A DNA stretch of 64,000 nucleotides from Phaeobacter sp. A36a-5a (GCF_037911135.1 NZ_JBBLYU010000001.1:434001-498000), one strand, 5' to 3'. Shown: positions 36,143-44,840, counted from the stretch's first letter. The notes: generated by a model from the letters alone, not told the origin. Translations and numbers: made by a program.

Positions 36143-36597
36143 TGGCTCTGGATGACATCGACCACGCGCTGCTGCGCGCATTGGGACGGGATGCCACGCA
36201 ATCGGCCGGCGCCTTGGGGCGCGAACTGGGGCTGAGCCAGCCCGCAACCTGGCGCCGCATCCGCCGCCTGCAGGAGACGGGGATCATCCGGGGCCGCAAG
36301 CTGGATCTTGATGCCGGCAAGCTGGGCTTTGGTGTGACGGTCTTTCTGGGGCTCAAACTGGCCACCAAGGGGCGCGTCTCGCTTGAGGATTTCGAACGTG
36401 CGGTGACTGCCATCCCGGAGGTGCAGACGGTCGAACATGTGCTGGGCATGTATGACTATCGCCTGCGGGTGACGGCGCGCGACATTGCTGATTTTGAACG
36501 CGTGCTGCGCCGCCGGATCATGACCCTGCCCGGGGTGGGCAATGTGGATGCCAATGTGCTGCTGAGCGAAGAGCGCCGACCCGGCCCGCTCGGCTAG
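36139..36597 (+). CDS. Lrp/AsnC family transcriptional regulator, second copy
   Basis: A 152-aa Lrp/AsnC paralogue: HTH around ALGRELGLSQPATWRRIRRL and a RAM domain with VLGMYDYRLRVTARDIADFE. It overlaps the preceding regulator gene by four bases (ATGA), so both are made together and could form hetero-oligomers. The recognition helices differ (SRLSRRLEKL versus ATWRRIRRL), implying different operators. A dispersed repeat lies just after its stop. Confidence 0.9.
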   Translation: MMALDDIDHALLRALGRDATQSAGALGRELGLSQPATWRRIRRLQETGIIRGRKLDLDAGKLGFGVTVFLGLKLATKGRVSLEDFERAVTAIPEVQTVEHVLGMYDYRLRVTARDIADFERVLRRRIMTLPGVGNVDANVLLSEERRPGPLG

Positions 36598-36625
36598 ACG
36601 CCGCCGTCGCCCGGATGCGACAGCC

Positions 36626-36681
36626 CTGTCATCTTTCCCCAAATACTCTCGCCGAAGGCACCGGTCCCCGCAGGGGGGCGG
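36626..36681 (+). repeat. Dispersed 3' element, copy 2 (34-bp core 36626-36659 plus stem-loop)
   Basis: The core matches 12723-12756 (inverted) at 33 of 34 positions and starts 28 bases after the second lrp stop, in sense orientation. An imperfect 9-bp stem with a 3-base GCA loop follows (CCCC/GGGG at its tip), then CTTATTTT. Same module order as copy 1. Confidence 0.75.
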
Positions 36682-36685
36682 ATCC

Positions 36686-37882
36686 TTATTTTACCCCAAG
36701 CCCCATCTGCATCAGGGTCTTGCGTACGGGGGCCATGGAATAGAGCGCATTCAGGCCAAACGCGCGTAAATCGCGCAGCGGGCGAGGCGACAGCATCGAG
36801 GTCCGGTTCAATAGGTCGATCCCCTTCACCCGCATCAGAATGTCGCCATGGCGGGCCTTGTGATAGCTCTCGAGCATCCTGGCGTCGCCCAGGGCCTCGG
36901 GCCGGGTCTGTGCCAGATCCAGCAGCACCCGCAGATCTCCCAGCGACATATTCAGGCCCTGGGCGCCGATTGGTGGCACCACATGGGCGGCTTCGGCCAT
37001 CAGGGCAAGGCGTTCGCCCGACATGCGGGCGGCAGACTGGCTGATGATCGGCCAGATGCTGCGGCGGGAGGCCAGCCGCAGTTCTCCCAGCACACCGCAG
37101 CTGCGCCGGTTCATCTCGATTTCGAACGGGGCCTGATCCATCCGCTGCAATGCCTCGGCTCTTGGGCCGCGTTCCATCCAGACAATCGCAGAGGAGGGCC
37201 GACCGTCGTGATCGGGCAGCGGCACCAGAGTGAAGGGGCCGCCGGAGCGGTGAATTTCGGTCGAGACATTCTGATGGGGCAGGTCGTGGGTCACGGCGAA
37301 GGCCAGCGCCTTCTGTCCGTAACGGGTGGTCCGCACAGGGATGCCCGCTGCCCGCCGCATCGGGCTGTCGCGCCCGTCACAGGCGAGCACAAGACGGGCC
37401 GTGACCCGGGTGCCATCGCTCAGGGTGACCTGGGCGGAGTCCGTGCGCGTGAACAGGCCGGTGGTGCCCAGACCCGCACGGAAATCCACCGTCTCCAGAT
37501 CGTCCAGACGCGCCAAAAGTTCCCGCCGCAGGAGCCAGTTGGGCAGGTTCCAGCCAAAGGGCTGATCGGAGATATCGGCGGATTTGAAATCCTTGGTGAC
37601 ACGGGCCACCGGCTCTGCCCCGCCAGCGTCGATGATCCGCATGATGTCCAGCGGCGCGGCGTGGGCGTCGAGCCGGGTCCAGATCCCGGCGTCCTGCAAC
37701 AGCGCCTTTGCCGGTTGCAGTATTGCGGTGGTTCGCAGATCGGCACCGGCCTCGTCGCGCAGTGTTACGGGCGCGGTCGGGTCGACGCAGATCACCCGGA
37801 ACCCGGCGGCGCCAAAGGTTGCGGCGGCGGTGAGCCCGGCGATACCGCCACCCGAAATCAGAATGTCACAGCTGTCAGTCAT
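36686..37882 (-). CDS. UbiH/UbiF/COQ6-type FAD-dependent hydroxylase
   Basis: A 398-aa flavoprotein monooxygenase of the ubiquinone-biosynthesis hydroxylase family. It has the dinucleotide motif ISGGGIAGLTAAATFGAAGF, the DG motif ACDGRDSPMRRAAGI, and the second FAD motif region EAAHVVPPIGAQGLNMS, where the usual GD before AAH reads AE. It most likely hydroxylates the quinone ring in ubiquinone synthesis. Which position (UbiH, UbiF or UbiI) cannot be told from sequence alone. Confidence 0.9.
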   Translation of the reverse strand: MTDSCDILISGGGIAGLTAAATFGAAGFRVICVDPTAPVTLRDEAGADLRTTAILQPAKALLQDAGIWTRLDAHAAPLDIMRIIDAGGAEPVARVTKDFKSADISDQPFGWNLPNWLLRRELLARLDDLETVDFRAGLGTTGLFTRTDSAQVTLSDGTRVTARLVLACDGRDSPMRRAAGIPVRTTRYGQKALAFAVTHDLPHQNVSTEIHRSGGPFTLVPLPDHDGRPSSAIVWMERGPRAEALQRMDQAPFEIEMNRRSCGVLGELRLASRRSIWPIISQSAARMSGERLALMAEAAHVVPPIGAQGLNMSLGDLRVLLDLAQTRPEALGDARMLESYHKARHGDILMRVKGIDLLNRTSMLSPRPLRDLRAFGLNALYSMAPVRKTLMQMGLGVK

Positions 37883-37993
37883 CAGACCTGCCTTTCATCA
37901 CTGGTCCTGAGATAGGCCGCTGGCAGCTGGAATGACAAGCGACATACTGTCCTTATGCCGGGCCTTTTTCGGGGTTCAATTGGCGCCGCGCCC

Positions 37994-38236
37994 CTAGCCA
38001 CGGGTGATCATCACCAAGACGACAAACATGATGCCGGTCTTGGCGACCGCAGGGAGGAACAGCGCGGGCAGGCCCCAGATCGCAACAGCGAGGCCCCAGA
38101 GCAGAACATAAAGGAGGATAGCCAGAAGCGCCTTTGTGGCGCCACTGTTATGGCTGTCGGCAGGCACGGGAGCCGCCGCCGGGGCTGCGGTCACAGTGGT
38201 GCGGTGCTGGCTGTGGTCGAACGTCAGGTCATTCAT
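37994..38236 (-). CDS. Small hypothetical membrane protein
   Basis: An 80-aa protein with a polar Ala/Pro-rich N-terminus (MNDLTFDHSQHRTTVTAAP) and two closely spaced hydrophobic segments (ALLAILLYVLLWGLAVAIWG and FLPAVAKTGIMFVVLVMI). I do not recognise the family. AAGGATG precedes the ATG. It lies upstream of the ubiH-like gene on the same strand with about 110 bases between. Coding status is supported by the start context and helix pattern only. Confidence 0.65.
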   Translation of the reverse strand: MNDLTFDHSQHRTTVTAAPAAAPVPADSHNSGATKALLAILLYVLLWGLAVAIWGLPALFLPAVAKTGIMFVVLVMITRG

Positions 38237-38418
38237 CGGGCGGGCATCCTTGGCTGTGGCGGAGTGCGCAGCCTGATGGCGGAAGGGCCGGGCCTGCGCG
38301 GAAAAGATACCTGCCATATAGAGGTTAGCAGCCCCGGAAAAAGTCGGGTGCGGCTGCGCGCCACGGGGGTGCGACAGGATGCGCAGGCCGGGGGCCAGCT
38401 TACGCTGTCCGCAGGCGG

Positions 38419-39060
38419 CTACAGCAACCCGAGAAACCCGGTCAGATCATCCGTGTGGTGGTGAATATGCGCGCCGGTCGCCGCGGTTGGTGCCACATGC
38501 ACCGTACGCATCCCCAGATCATGCGGCGCCTGCAGATTGCGCGGATCGTCCTCGAACATCGCAGCCTTTGTCGGGTCGATCTTTGCCTTGGCAAAGATGA
38601 TGTCAAAGGCCTGACGTTCGGGTTTGGGGCGGTAATTGGCATGTTCAACCCCGTAGATCTCGTCAAAGCAGCCCTCAAGACCCCGCGCCGCCAGCACCCG
38701 CTCGGCATAGGGGGCGGTGCCATTGGTATAGATGATCCGCTTGCCCGGCAGATCCCGGATCCGTTCGGCCAGCAGGCTGTCCGGCTCCAGATGATCGAAA
38801 TTGATGTCGTGGACCTCGATCAGGAACGGGTCCGGGTCCAGATCGTGATGGGCCATCAGCCCGGCAAGGGTGGTGCCATGTTCGCGCCAGTAGTCATCTC
38901 GCAGCTTATTGGCCATCTGCTGGTCGACGCCAAGCGCGGTCATGACGTAGTCCGTCATCTTGACCTCGATCTGATCGAACAGCCGGGCGGAGGGGTGATA
39001 GAGGGTGTTGTCGAGATCGAACACCCAATGGCGGACGTGAGAAAAAGATTGCGATACCAT
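38419..39060 (-). CDS. Pyrimidine 5'-nucleotidase-like HAD hydrolase
   Basis: A 213-aa HAD-superfamily phosphatase of the SDT1/pyrimidine 5'-nucleotidase group. Motif I is FDLDNTLYHPS with the nucleophile aspartate, motif II is IIYTNGTAPYAERVL, and motif IV is FEDDPRNLQ. Relatives dephosphorylate UMP/CMP and related nucleotides. The start at MVSQSFSHVRHWV removes 12 upstream residues without family similarity. It is divergent from the GntR gene. Confidence 0.9.
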   Translation of the reverse strand: MVSQSFSHVRHWVFDLDNTLYHPSARLFDQIEVKMTDYVMTALGVDQQMANKLRDDYWREHGTTLAGLMAHHDLDPDPFLIEVHDINFDHLEPDSLLAERIRDLPGKRIIYTNGTAPYAERVLAARGLEGCFDEIYGVEHANYRPKPERQAFDIIFAKAKIDPTKAAMFEDDPRNLQAPHDLGMRTVHVAPTAATGAHIHHHTDDLTGFLGLL

Positions 39061-39240
39061 GGCCTGTGACCTAGGTCGCCCGCCGCATGATTGCAACTGT
39101 CGCCATGCGCCGGTGCACTACATCGTCGTGGCGTCTTCGGGTCGATCCGAGGGGCTGATTTTAACTGCGTGGTCGGGGCGGGGTTGATTGCACGGCGGCC
39201 GGACCTGTAGACATCGGGGGTCAACAACCCAAGGATCGAC

Positions 39241-39894
39241 ATGAACCTGACCCGCAGCACCAGCCAGACCGACGCTTACGCGCTGATCCTTGAAGCCATT
39301 GATGTCGGGGTTTACCGGCCCGGAGACCGTCTGGTCGAGAGCGACCTTGCCGAACGGTTCGGTGTCTCGCGCACGCCCATCCGCGAGGCGTTGCAGCGGC
39401 TGGAGACCCAATCGCTGCTGGAGCGCGATGGCCGGTCGCTGATTGTTGCCTCGCTGGATCACAACCAGATGGCGGAGCTATATGTGGTGCGGCGCGAACT
39501 GGAAGGGCTGGCGGCCAGCCTTGCGGCGCGGCACGCTACCGAGGAGGAGGTCCGGGTACTGCAGGAGATGGTCGCCTCTGACGATGCCTTTGTAGACAAT
39601 CCGACGGAGCTTGCGAAGGCCAACCGCCGGTTTCACGAGCAGATCCATCTGGCGTCACATAACCGGTATCTGGTGCAGCAGCTGAACCTGGTCCACCGCA
39701 CGATGGCGCTGATGGCGACCACCTCGCTGGCGGCGGAGGGGCGGGGCCGGATTGCGCAGGCCGAACATAAGACCATCGTGAACGCGATCGAGCGTCGCGA
39801 TGAAGAGGCGGCGGGGCGGGCGCTGAAGGACCATATTTCTGTCGCCTTCATGACCCGGCTGAAACAGGACGCGGGCGATCGCAGCAAGGGCTAG
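39241..39894 (+). CDS. GntR family transcriptional regulator (FCD subgroup)
   Basis: A 217-aa regulator: winged HTH at residues about 10-72 (YRPGDRLVESDLAERFGVSR, then TPIREALQRLE) and a C-terminal all-helical FCD ligand-binding domain with the metal-binding pattern RFHEQIHLASHN and AEHKTIVNAIERRD. FCD regulators usually respond to organic acids. AAGGATC precedes the ATG. It is convergent with the glycosyltransferase gene, the stops overlapping by four bases; the regulated gene is not obvious. Confidence 0.92.
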   Translation: MNLTRSTSQTDAYALILEAIDVGVYRPGDRLVESDLAERFGVSRTPIREALQRLETQSLLERDGRSLIVASLDHNQMAELYVVRRELEGLAASLAARHATEEEVRVLQEMVASDDAFVDNPTELAKANRRFHEQIHLASHNRYLVQQLNLVHRTMALMATTSLAAEGRGRIAQAEHKTIVNAIERRDEEAAGRALKDHISVAFMTRLKQDAGDRSKG

Positions 39895-41843
39895 GTGCCA
39901 CCGGTCGGGAGCCTCGGGGCGAGCGGCTTGCGAGCCTTCGCGGGTTGGCCGTGCGCGGTCTTGTCCCAGAAGAACGGTTTGAAAATCAGCTCGTAGAGCG
40001 CCTTGTATACGGCAATCACACCCAGCGGAAAATAGAGCATCATGCTGGGCGCCCAGAGCGCCAGCGATCGCCGACCGCTGGCAAAGGCCGCCGTAACGGC
40101 GATGATGATGCCAAGGAGTTCAAAGAAAACCAGGGCGGCAGCGGCCAGATAGGGCGCGCCTGCGGGCAGCAGCGGGGCGCTGGGATGGCCAAGGCCGAGG
40201 GTGATCAGCCAGAAGGTCCAGAGGCAGGGCGCCAGCAGGAACTGGCCAACGGTGCCGAGGAAGAAGGCCTGAAGGCCGAGGAACTGGCGCCAGCCCAATT
40301 GCCGCGCCAGTACGGCGGGGCGGCGCATATGCACCAGATAGGTGACCATGAACCCCTTCAGCCAGCGCGAGCGTTGCTTGATCCAGGGCCATGCGCGGCA
40401 GTTGGCCTCCTCATAGGTGGTGGTGGGCAGCATTTCCGTGCGATAGCCAAGGCGGCTGAGGCGGACGCCAAGATCGGCATCCTCGGTCACGTTATGGGCG
40501 TCCCAGCCGCCCAGCTGTTCCAGAACGTTACGGCGGATAAACAGCGTGGTGCCACCCAGCGGAACCACCAGCCCAAGGCGGGCGATGCCCGGCAGTACGA
40601 TGCGGAACCAGCTGGCGTATTCGAGGGTGAAACAGCGCGAGATCCAGTTCTGATCCGGGTTGTAGTAGTCGAGCGCGCCTTGCAGGCAGGCCAGATCGTT
40701 ATCGCCCTGCGCAAAGGCACGTGCGACCTGTTCCAACTGGTCGGGATCCGGGGCATCTTCGGCATCCCAAACACCGATAATTTCCCCCCGGCAGTAGTTC
40801 AGCGCGTAGTTCATCGCCCGTGGCTTGGTGGTCAGGCCGCCGTGGGCGGGTACTTCGATCACGCGGAACCAATCGGGTAAATCGGCGCAATGGATGGCGT
40901 TGCGGGTGACCTCGTCGTCTTCTTCGAGGACCAGAAGCACTTCGAGCAGGCTGCGCGGGTAGGTGAGTTTGCACAGGCGTCGCAGGAGGGCGCGGCCGAT
41001 TTCGGCCTCTTTGTAGAGCGGGACAAGGATCGACATGCGCGGCAGGCGCCGTCCCGTGGCCGCCAGCTGTAGAGGGCCTGCGCTGGGCGGCTGCTTTGGT
41101 AGAGGCTGCGTGCTCTCGTGCAGACGTCGCCGCCGCCGGTCCTGCAAATGGGATACGAAACCTGCACATTTCAGCAGAATGAACAGCAAGAGCGTAAAGA
41201 GCGCCAACCCGCAGAGTAGGGTGAAAACCAGCCTTGGCCGGGTCGCGGTCAGGCCAAGGCCGGCGAGTCCCGTCAGCAGCGGCAGGCCTAGCCAGTTCGG
41301 CTGGCGCAAAGTGCGGCAGCTATAGCGCAGCGGTACAGAGGCGCTGGCGTCGCGGGCAAGATCCTCGCGGAAATGACTGCTGAGCAGTTCGGTGATCTGC
41401 GCTTCGCTTGCGATCACCGGTCGCACATCGCCAAAGCTTTCTGCAAGGTCGCGCTGCACCTCGGCAAAGGCGGCTGGATGCGCTATCGCGACGATCACGG
41501 TCTGCCCCAGTTGCATGTATGGCAGCGCACAGCGACGCAGCCAGAACCGGGCGGGTTTGCGCGCGAGCAGACGCGCCTGGGGGCGATGACCGCCCAGATC
41601 AACCCGTGGCATCCCGTGCTGGGACGACAGCGCATCCAGAACCTGCTCCTGACTGGCCCACCCTTCGGAAACAAGGATCTGATCAATCGGAGCGCGCTGA
41701 TGCTGACGCAGAACCAGCGCCCGCATCAGGTGATCCTTGCTGACGGCGTGATCTTCCACCAGCCGCCGTTCAAAGGAGGTCTGGCGTTCGCGCCGAATGA
41801 GGGGTCGTGCCGCCTCTAGGAATTTGAGGTTGTGTTCAACCAT
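39891..41843 (-). CDS. Membrane family-2 glycosyltransferase with N-terminal MshEN/GspE-like domain
   Basis: A 650-aa processive-type GT2. The N-terminal 155 residues resemble the MshEN/GspE N-terminal domain (VSKDHLMRALVLRQHQRAPI, then LVSEGWASQEQVLDALSSQ), which can bind c-di-GMP in other proteins. Two helices follow (about 184-228), then the GT domain with DAED (360-363), TEDAD (453-457) and QRSRW (490-494), and C-terminal helices. It resembles cellulose-synthase-like enzymes and probably makes an exported polysaccharide. It stands alone, without export genes nearby. Confidence 0.87.
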   Translation of the reverse strand: MVEHNLKFLEAARPLIRRERQTSFERRLVEDHAVSKDHLMRALVLRQHQRAPIDQILVSEGWASQEQVLDALSSQHGMPRVDLGGHRPQARLLARKPARFWLRRCALPYMQLGQTVIVAIAHPAAFAEVQRDLAESFGDVRPVIASEAQITELLSSHFREDLARDASASVPLRYSCRTLRQPNWLGLPLLTGLAGLGLTATRPRLVFTLLCGLALFTLLLFILLKCAGFVSHLQDRRRRRLHESTQPLPKQPPSAGPLQLAATGRRLPRMSILVPLYKEAEIGRALLRRLCKLTYPRSLLEVLLVLEEDDEVTRNAIHCADLPDWFRVIEVPAHGGLTTKPRAMNYALNYCRGEIIGVWDAEDAPDPDQLEQVARAFAQGDNDLACLQGALDYYNPDQNWISRCFTLEYASWFRIVLPGIARLGLVVPLGGTTLFIRRNVLEQLGGWDAHNVTEDADLGVRLSRLGYRTEMLPTTTYEEANCRAWPWIKQRSRWLKGFMVTYLVHMRRPAVLARQLGWRQFLGLQAFFLGTVGQFLLAPCLWTFWLITLGLGHPSAPLLPAGAPYLAAAALVFFELLGIIIAVTAAFASGRRSLALWAPSMMLYFPLGVIAVYKALYELIFKPFFWDKTAHGQPAKARKPLAPRLPTGGT

Positions 41844-41916
41844 GACAGCACAGTTTATGCGGTCATGGATTCGAGCAAGAGGTTTTTACAGGGGCGCATT
41901 TATCAAGCCCTTGTTT

Positions 41917-41940
41917 TCCATGGCAAAAGCTTGCCATGGA
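41917..41940. promoter_or_regulatory. 24-bp palindrome upstream of the glycosyltransferase gene
   Basis: Arms TCCATGGCAA and its exact complement flank a 4-base AAGC centre. It lies about 74 bases upstream of the glycosyltransferase start and 41 bases past the carA stop. Neither strand has an immediate T-run, so an operator is as likely as a terminator. Confidence 0.45.
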
Positions 41941-41980
41941 GCCGTGTTTTTTGCGTAGGCTTATCTCAGCCCCGCTGAAT

Positions 41981-43144
41981 TTACGCAGATTTGCGCGCAG
42001 CCATAGCCTCGGCGAAGCGCTCGAACAGGTAGAAACTGTCCTGCGGGCCTGGGCTTGCTTCGGGGTGGTGCTGCACCGAATAGACCGGACGATCGGAGAT
42101 GCGAATGCCACAGTTGGAGCCGTCGAACAGCGACACATGCGTCTCTTCGACACCGTCAGGCAGGCTCTGCCCGTCGACGGCAAACCCGTGGTTCATCGAG
42201 GTGATCTCAACTTTGCCGGTGGCGTTCTCCTTCACCGGGTGGTTGGCGCCGTGGTGGCCGTGGTTCATTTTGACAGTCTTGCCGCCAAGCGCCAGTGCCA
42301 GCATCTGGTGGCCGAGGCAGATGCCGAACATCGGCAGATCCGTGGTGTCGAGGATCTGCTGGATCATCGGCACGGCATAGACGCCGGTGGCGGCGGGATC
42401 ACCGGGACCATTGGAGAGGAAGACACCATCGGGGTTATGGGCCAGCACCTCATCAGCGGTGGCAGAGGCCGGCAGGACGGTCACGTCACAACCCGCCGAG
42501 GCGAGGCAGCGCAGGATATTGCGCTTGGCACCGTAGTCGATGGCGACAACCTTGTGCTTGGGGTCTTCCTGACGGGTATAGCCCTCGGGCCAGGCCCACC
42601 GCATTTCGTCCCAGCGATAGCTTTGCGCGCAGGTAACGTCCTTGGCCAGGTCGCGTCCTTCGAGGCCCGACCATTCGCGGGCCTTGGCGATCAGTGCTTC
42701 GATGTCGAAATTGCCGTCGGGATCATGGGCCAGGGCCACATGCGGGGCGCCCTGCTGGCGGATCGCACGGGTCAGGCGGCGGGTGTCAACGCCGCCGATG
42801 GCGATACGTCCGGTGCGGGTGAGCCAGGTTTTCAGCTCTTCGGTGGCGCGCCAGTTGGAGGATTGTGTCGGATCCCATTTCACCACCATGCCTGCGGCGA
42901 CGGGATCGGCGGTTTCGTCATCCTCGGGGGTGACGCCGGTGTTGCCGATGTGAGGGAAGGTGAAGGTCACGATCTGCCCCGCGTAGGAGGGGTCGGTCAT
43001 GATTTCCTGATAGCCGGTCATGGCCGTGTTGAAGCAGAGTTCTGCGACGGTTTCGCCGGTGGCACCAAAGCCGTTTCCATAAAAGATGGTGCCATCAGCC
43101 AGTGCCAAACATGCGGTGGGCTTGGGTGGGACGGTATCGGCCAT
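41981..43144 (-). CDS. carA: Carbamoyl-phosphate synthase small (glutaminase) subunit
   Basis: CarA hydrolyses glutamine and passes ammonia to CarB for carbamoyl phosphate, feeding arginine and pyrimidine synthesis. The 387-aa protein has the N-terminal CarA domain (LALADGTIFYGNGFGATGE) and a class I glutamine amidotransferase domain with the nucleophile cysteine in MFGICLGHQML and the His/Glu pair in QHHPEASPGP. GGAGAG precedes MADTVPPK. carB is not in this window. It is divergent from yqeY. Confidence 0.97.
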   Translation of the reverse strand: MADTVPPKPTACLALADGTIFYGNGFGATGETVAELCFNTAMTGYQEIMTDPSYAGQIVTFTFPHIGNTGVTPEDDETADPVAAGMVVKWDPTQSSNWRATEELKTWLTRTGRIAIGGVDTRRLTRAIRQQGAPHVALAHDPDGNFDIEALIAKAREWSGLEGRDLAKDVTCAQSYRWDEMRWAWPEGYTRQEDPKHKVVAIDYGAKRNILRCLASAGCDVTVLPASATADEVLAHNPDGVFLSNGPGDPAATGVYAVPMIQQILDTTDLPMFGICLGHQMLALALGGKTVKMNHGHHGANHPVKENATGKVEITSMNHGFAVDGQSLPDGVEETHVSLFDGSNCGIRISDRPVYSVQHHPEASPGPQDSFYLFERFAEAMAARKSA

Positions 43145-43301
43145 GGCGCGACTCTCCAATATGGGCAAAATTCACGGGTATCTAAGGGGTGTGCGCCAAG
43201 CCGTCAAGCCTCCGTCGCTGCGATCTGGGCCTGTTTGCGGGGCGAGGCCGGCACCATCTAACGGTGTTTGGGTGCCCCAACGTCATTTGTCTGGCCCCAA
43301 C

Positions 43302-43330
43302 TTGAACTTGACTACCACTTTAGGTAAAGA
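43302..43330 (+). promoter_or_regulatory. Candidate sigma-70 promoter for yqeY
   Basis: TTGAAC and TAAAGA are 17 bases apart, with the -10 ending 34 bases before the yqeY ATG. A second TTGACT overlaps but gives poor spacing. This is inferred from consensus only. Confidence 0.4.
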
Positions 43331-43364
43331 TCCGGTTTCCGACTCCGTGGGAATGGACAGATAA

Positions 43365-43838
43365 ATGGATACGCGAACTCGGGTCAATATGGCCCTGAAA
43401 CAGGCCATGAAGGACCGCGCAGCTGCCCGACTGGCAACCTTGCGTCTGATCAATGCCGCGATCAAGGACCGTGAAATTGCCGACCGGGTCGATGGTGAAG
43501 GGGGCGGAATTGGCGATGCAGAGATCCTCGCCATTCTGGGCAAGATGACCAAGCAGCGCAACGAAAGCGCACGCGCCTACGAGGAAGGCGGACGGCTGGA
43601 CCTGGCCGAACGCGAGCTGGGTGAGATTGCTATCATTGAGGAGTTCCTCCCCAAACAGCTGAGCGACGACGAAATCGCCGAGGCGGTCAAGGCTGCGGTT
43701 GCTGATACCGGTGCGCAGTCGATCCGTGACATGGGCAAGGTGATGGGCGCCCTGAAGGGCAAATACACCGGCCAGATGGATTTCGGCAAAGTCGGCCCCC
43801 TGGTGAAGGATCAGCTCTGCCACAGCGGCGACTGCTGA
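43365..43838 (+). CDS. YqeY/GatB-like domain protein
   Basis: A 157-aa helical YqeY-family protein related to the tRNA-binding tail of GatB. The N-terminus MDTRTRVNMALKQAMKDRAA and the segment EFLPKQLSDDEIAEAVKAA with GKVMGALKGKYTGQMDFGKV are typical. The role is uncertain; a link to tRNA-dependent amidation is only by homology. It is divergent from carA, an arrangement common in alphaproteobacteria, and ends in a strong terminator. Confidence 0.93.
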   Translation: MDTRTRVNMALKQAMKDRAAARLATLRLINAAIKDREIADRVDGEGGGIGDAEILAILGKMTKQRNESARAYEEGGRLDLAERELGEIAIIEEFLPKQLSDDEIAEAVKAAVADTGAQSIRDMGKVMGALKGKYTGQMDFGKVGPLVKDQLCHSGDC

Positions 43839-43865
43839 CGCTGACCTGAGCCAATCGCTGTCAGA

Positions 43866-44687
43866 TCAGAAGCCCGCCACCTTTGGCGGGCTTTTTGCTG
43901 GGCATTGGGTTGCCGACCAGGGGGTTGCCCGGGGCTGGTATGTGGATGATTGGCCGAGGTCGGCCGCGCATTGCAGGAAGGTGGCGCGCACCTCAGCGGC
44001 AAAGGGATTGTCGCGCAGGATCGCCTGCTGCACGTTAGGGGCATCTCCGGCGACCATCCGGCTGGCCTGTTGCATCAGTTCGAAACTGGCTGTGGTCATC
44101 CGCAGGGGACCCGGGGCAACCTGACTGAGCGCCTGGGCGATCAGATGGGTCAGACCCTGTACTGTCGCCAATTCGCGGTCATGGGCCTCGGGTGTGGTCC
44201 AGATGACATCGAGCCCGAAGACATGGCGCAGCAGCGCCGCCAGACGCAAGGGGCGCCCGCCGCGTAAGGGGCAGAGAGCGATTTTCTGACCGGCGAGACC
44301 CTGCGCGGCGCTTTGGGGGCCGAACAAGGGATGGCTTCCCAGAAGCTGGACCTCAGGCGGCAGGGTCCGCAGCATCACCTCCGCCGGCGCCATTTTGACA
44401 GAGCCGACATCCATCACCAATGCGCCGGTGGTGAGAAGCGGTGCAATCTCGTGGCAGAGCTGCTCCATCGCACTGACAGGGACGGCAAGAATGACCAGCG
44501 GGCAGGCGGCGGTTTCGGCAAGCGGGCAGAAACGCAGGGACGGGTGTTGCGGCAGGTCACAGCCTGAGGCTGGATCATGCACGCAGATCGGCACCAGCGG
44601 CGACAGGTGACGGGCGATCAGCTGGCCAAAGGCGCCAAAACCAATCAGGCCAACGCGGGGAAATCTGGTGGAAAGCGACATCGACAT
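43866..44687 (-). CDS. Prephenate/arogenate dehydrogenase-like protein
   Basis: A 273-aa protein of the TyrA-like prephenate/arogenate dehydrogenase family, which makes tyrosine precursors by oxidative decarboxylation. The NAD(P) motif GLIGFGAFGQLIARHL opens the protein; LLGSHPLFGPQSA and the histidine region DRELATVQGLTHLIAQALSQ follow. The start is one of two close ATGs (44687 or 44681); GGAG is just upstream. The last codons (PPKVAGF) are read from the yqeY terminator stem on the opposite strand, so the gene end and terminator overlap. Confidence 0.87.
   Translation of the reverse strand: MSMSLSTRFPRVGLIGFGAFGQLIARHLSPLVPICVHDPASGCDLPQHPSLRFCPLAETAACPLVILAVPVSAMEQLCHEIAPLLTTGALVMDVGSVKMAPAEVMLRTLPPEVQLLGSHPLFGPQSAAQGLAGQKIALCPLRGGRPLRLAALLRHVFGLDVIWTTPEAHDRELATVQGLTHLIAQALSQVAPGPLRMTTASFELMQQASRMVAGDAPNVQQAILRDNPFAAEVRATFLQCAADLGQSSTYQPRATPWSATQCPAKSPPKVAGF
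43870..43896 (+). terminator. Rho-independent terminator after yqeY
   Basis: Ten-base-pair arms (AAGCCCGCCA and complement) with a 4-base loop and TTTTT tail. It overlaps the 3' end of the convergent tyrA-like coding region. Confidence 0.9.
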
Positions 44688-44779
44688 CGGGCTCCGGTCT
44701 GTGCCGCGCTGCCGTTGGGATGATGTGAGATGCTGCCTCTGTCCGCCGGAACGCGGCGGGATGAACATCAAGAAATGAG

Positions 44780-44840
44780 AATACGTCCGCCGTTATGAAA
44801 ACAGCGGATAATACTGGATCGAAAAGGATACGGACGTATT
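44780..44840. repeat. Spaced 10-bp inverted repeat upstream of tyrA-like gene
   Basis: AATACGTCCG (44780-44789) and its exact complement (44831-44840) are separated by 41 bases, in the spacer between the DUF2244 gene and the tyrA-like gene. The spacing is about five helical turns centre to centre. It could be a pair of operator half-sites on one DNA face. Confidence 0.5.
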
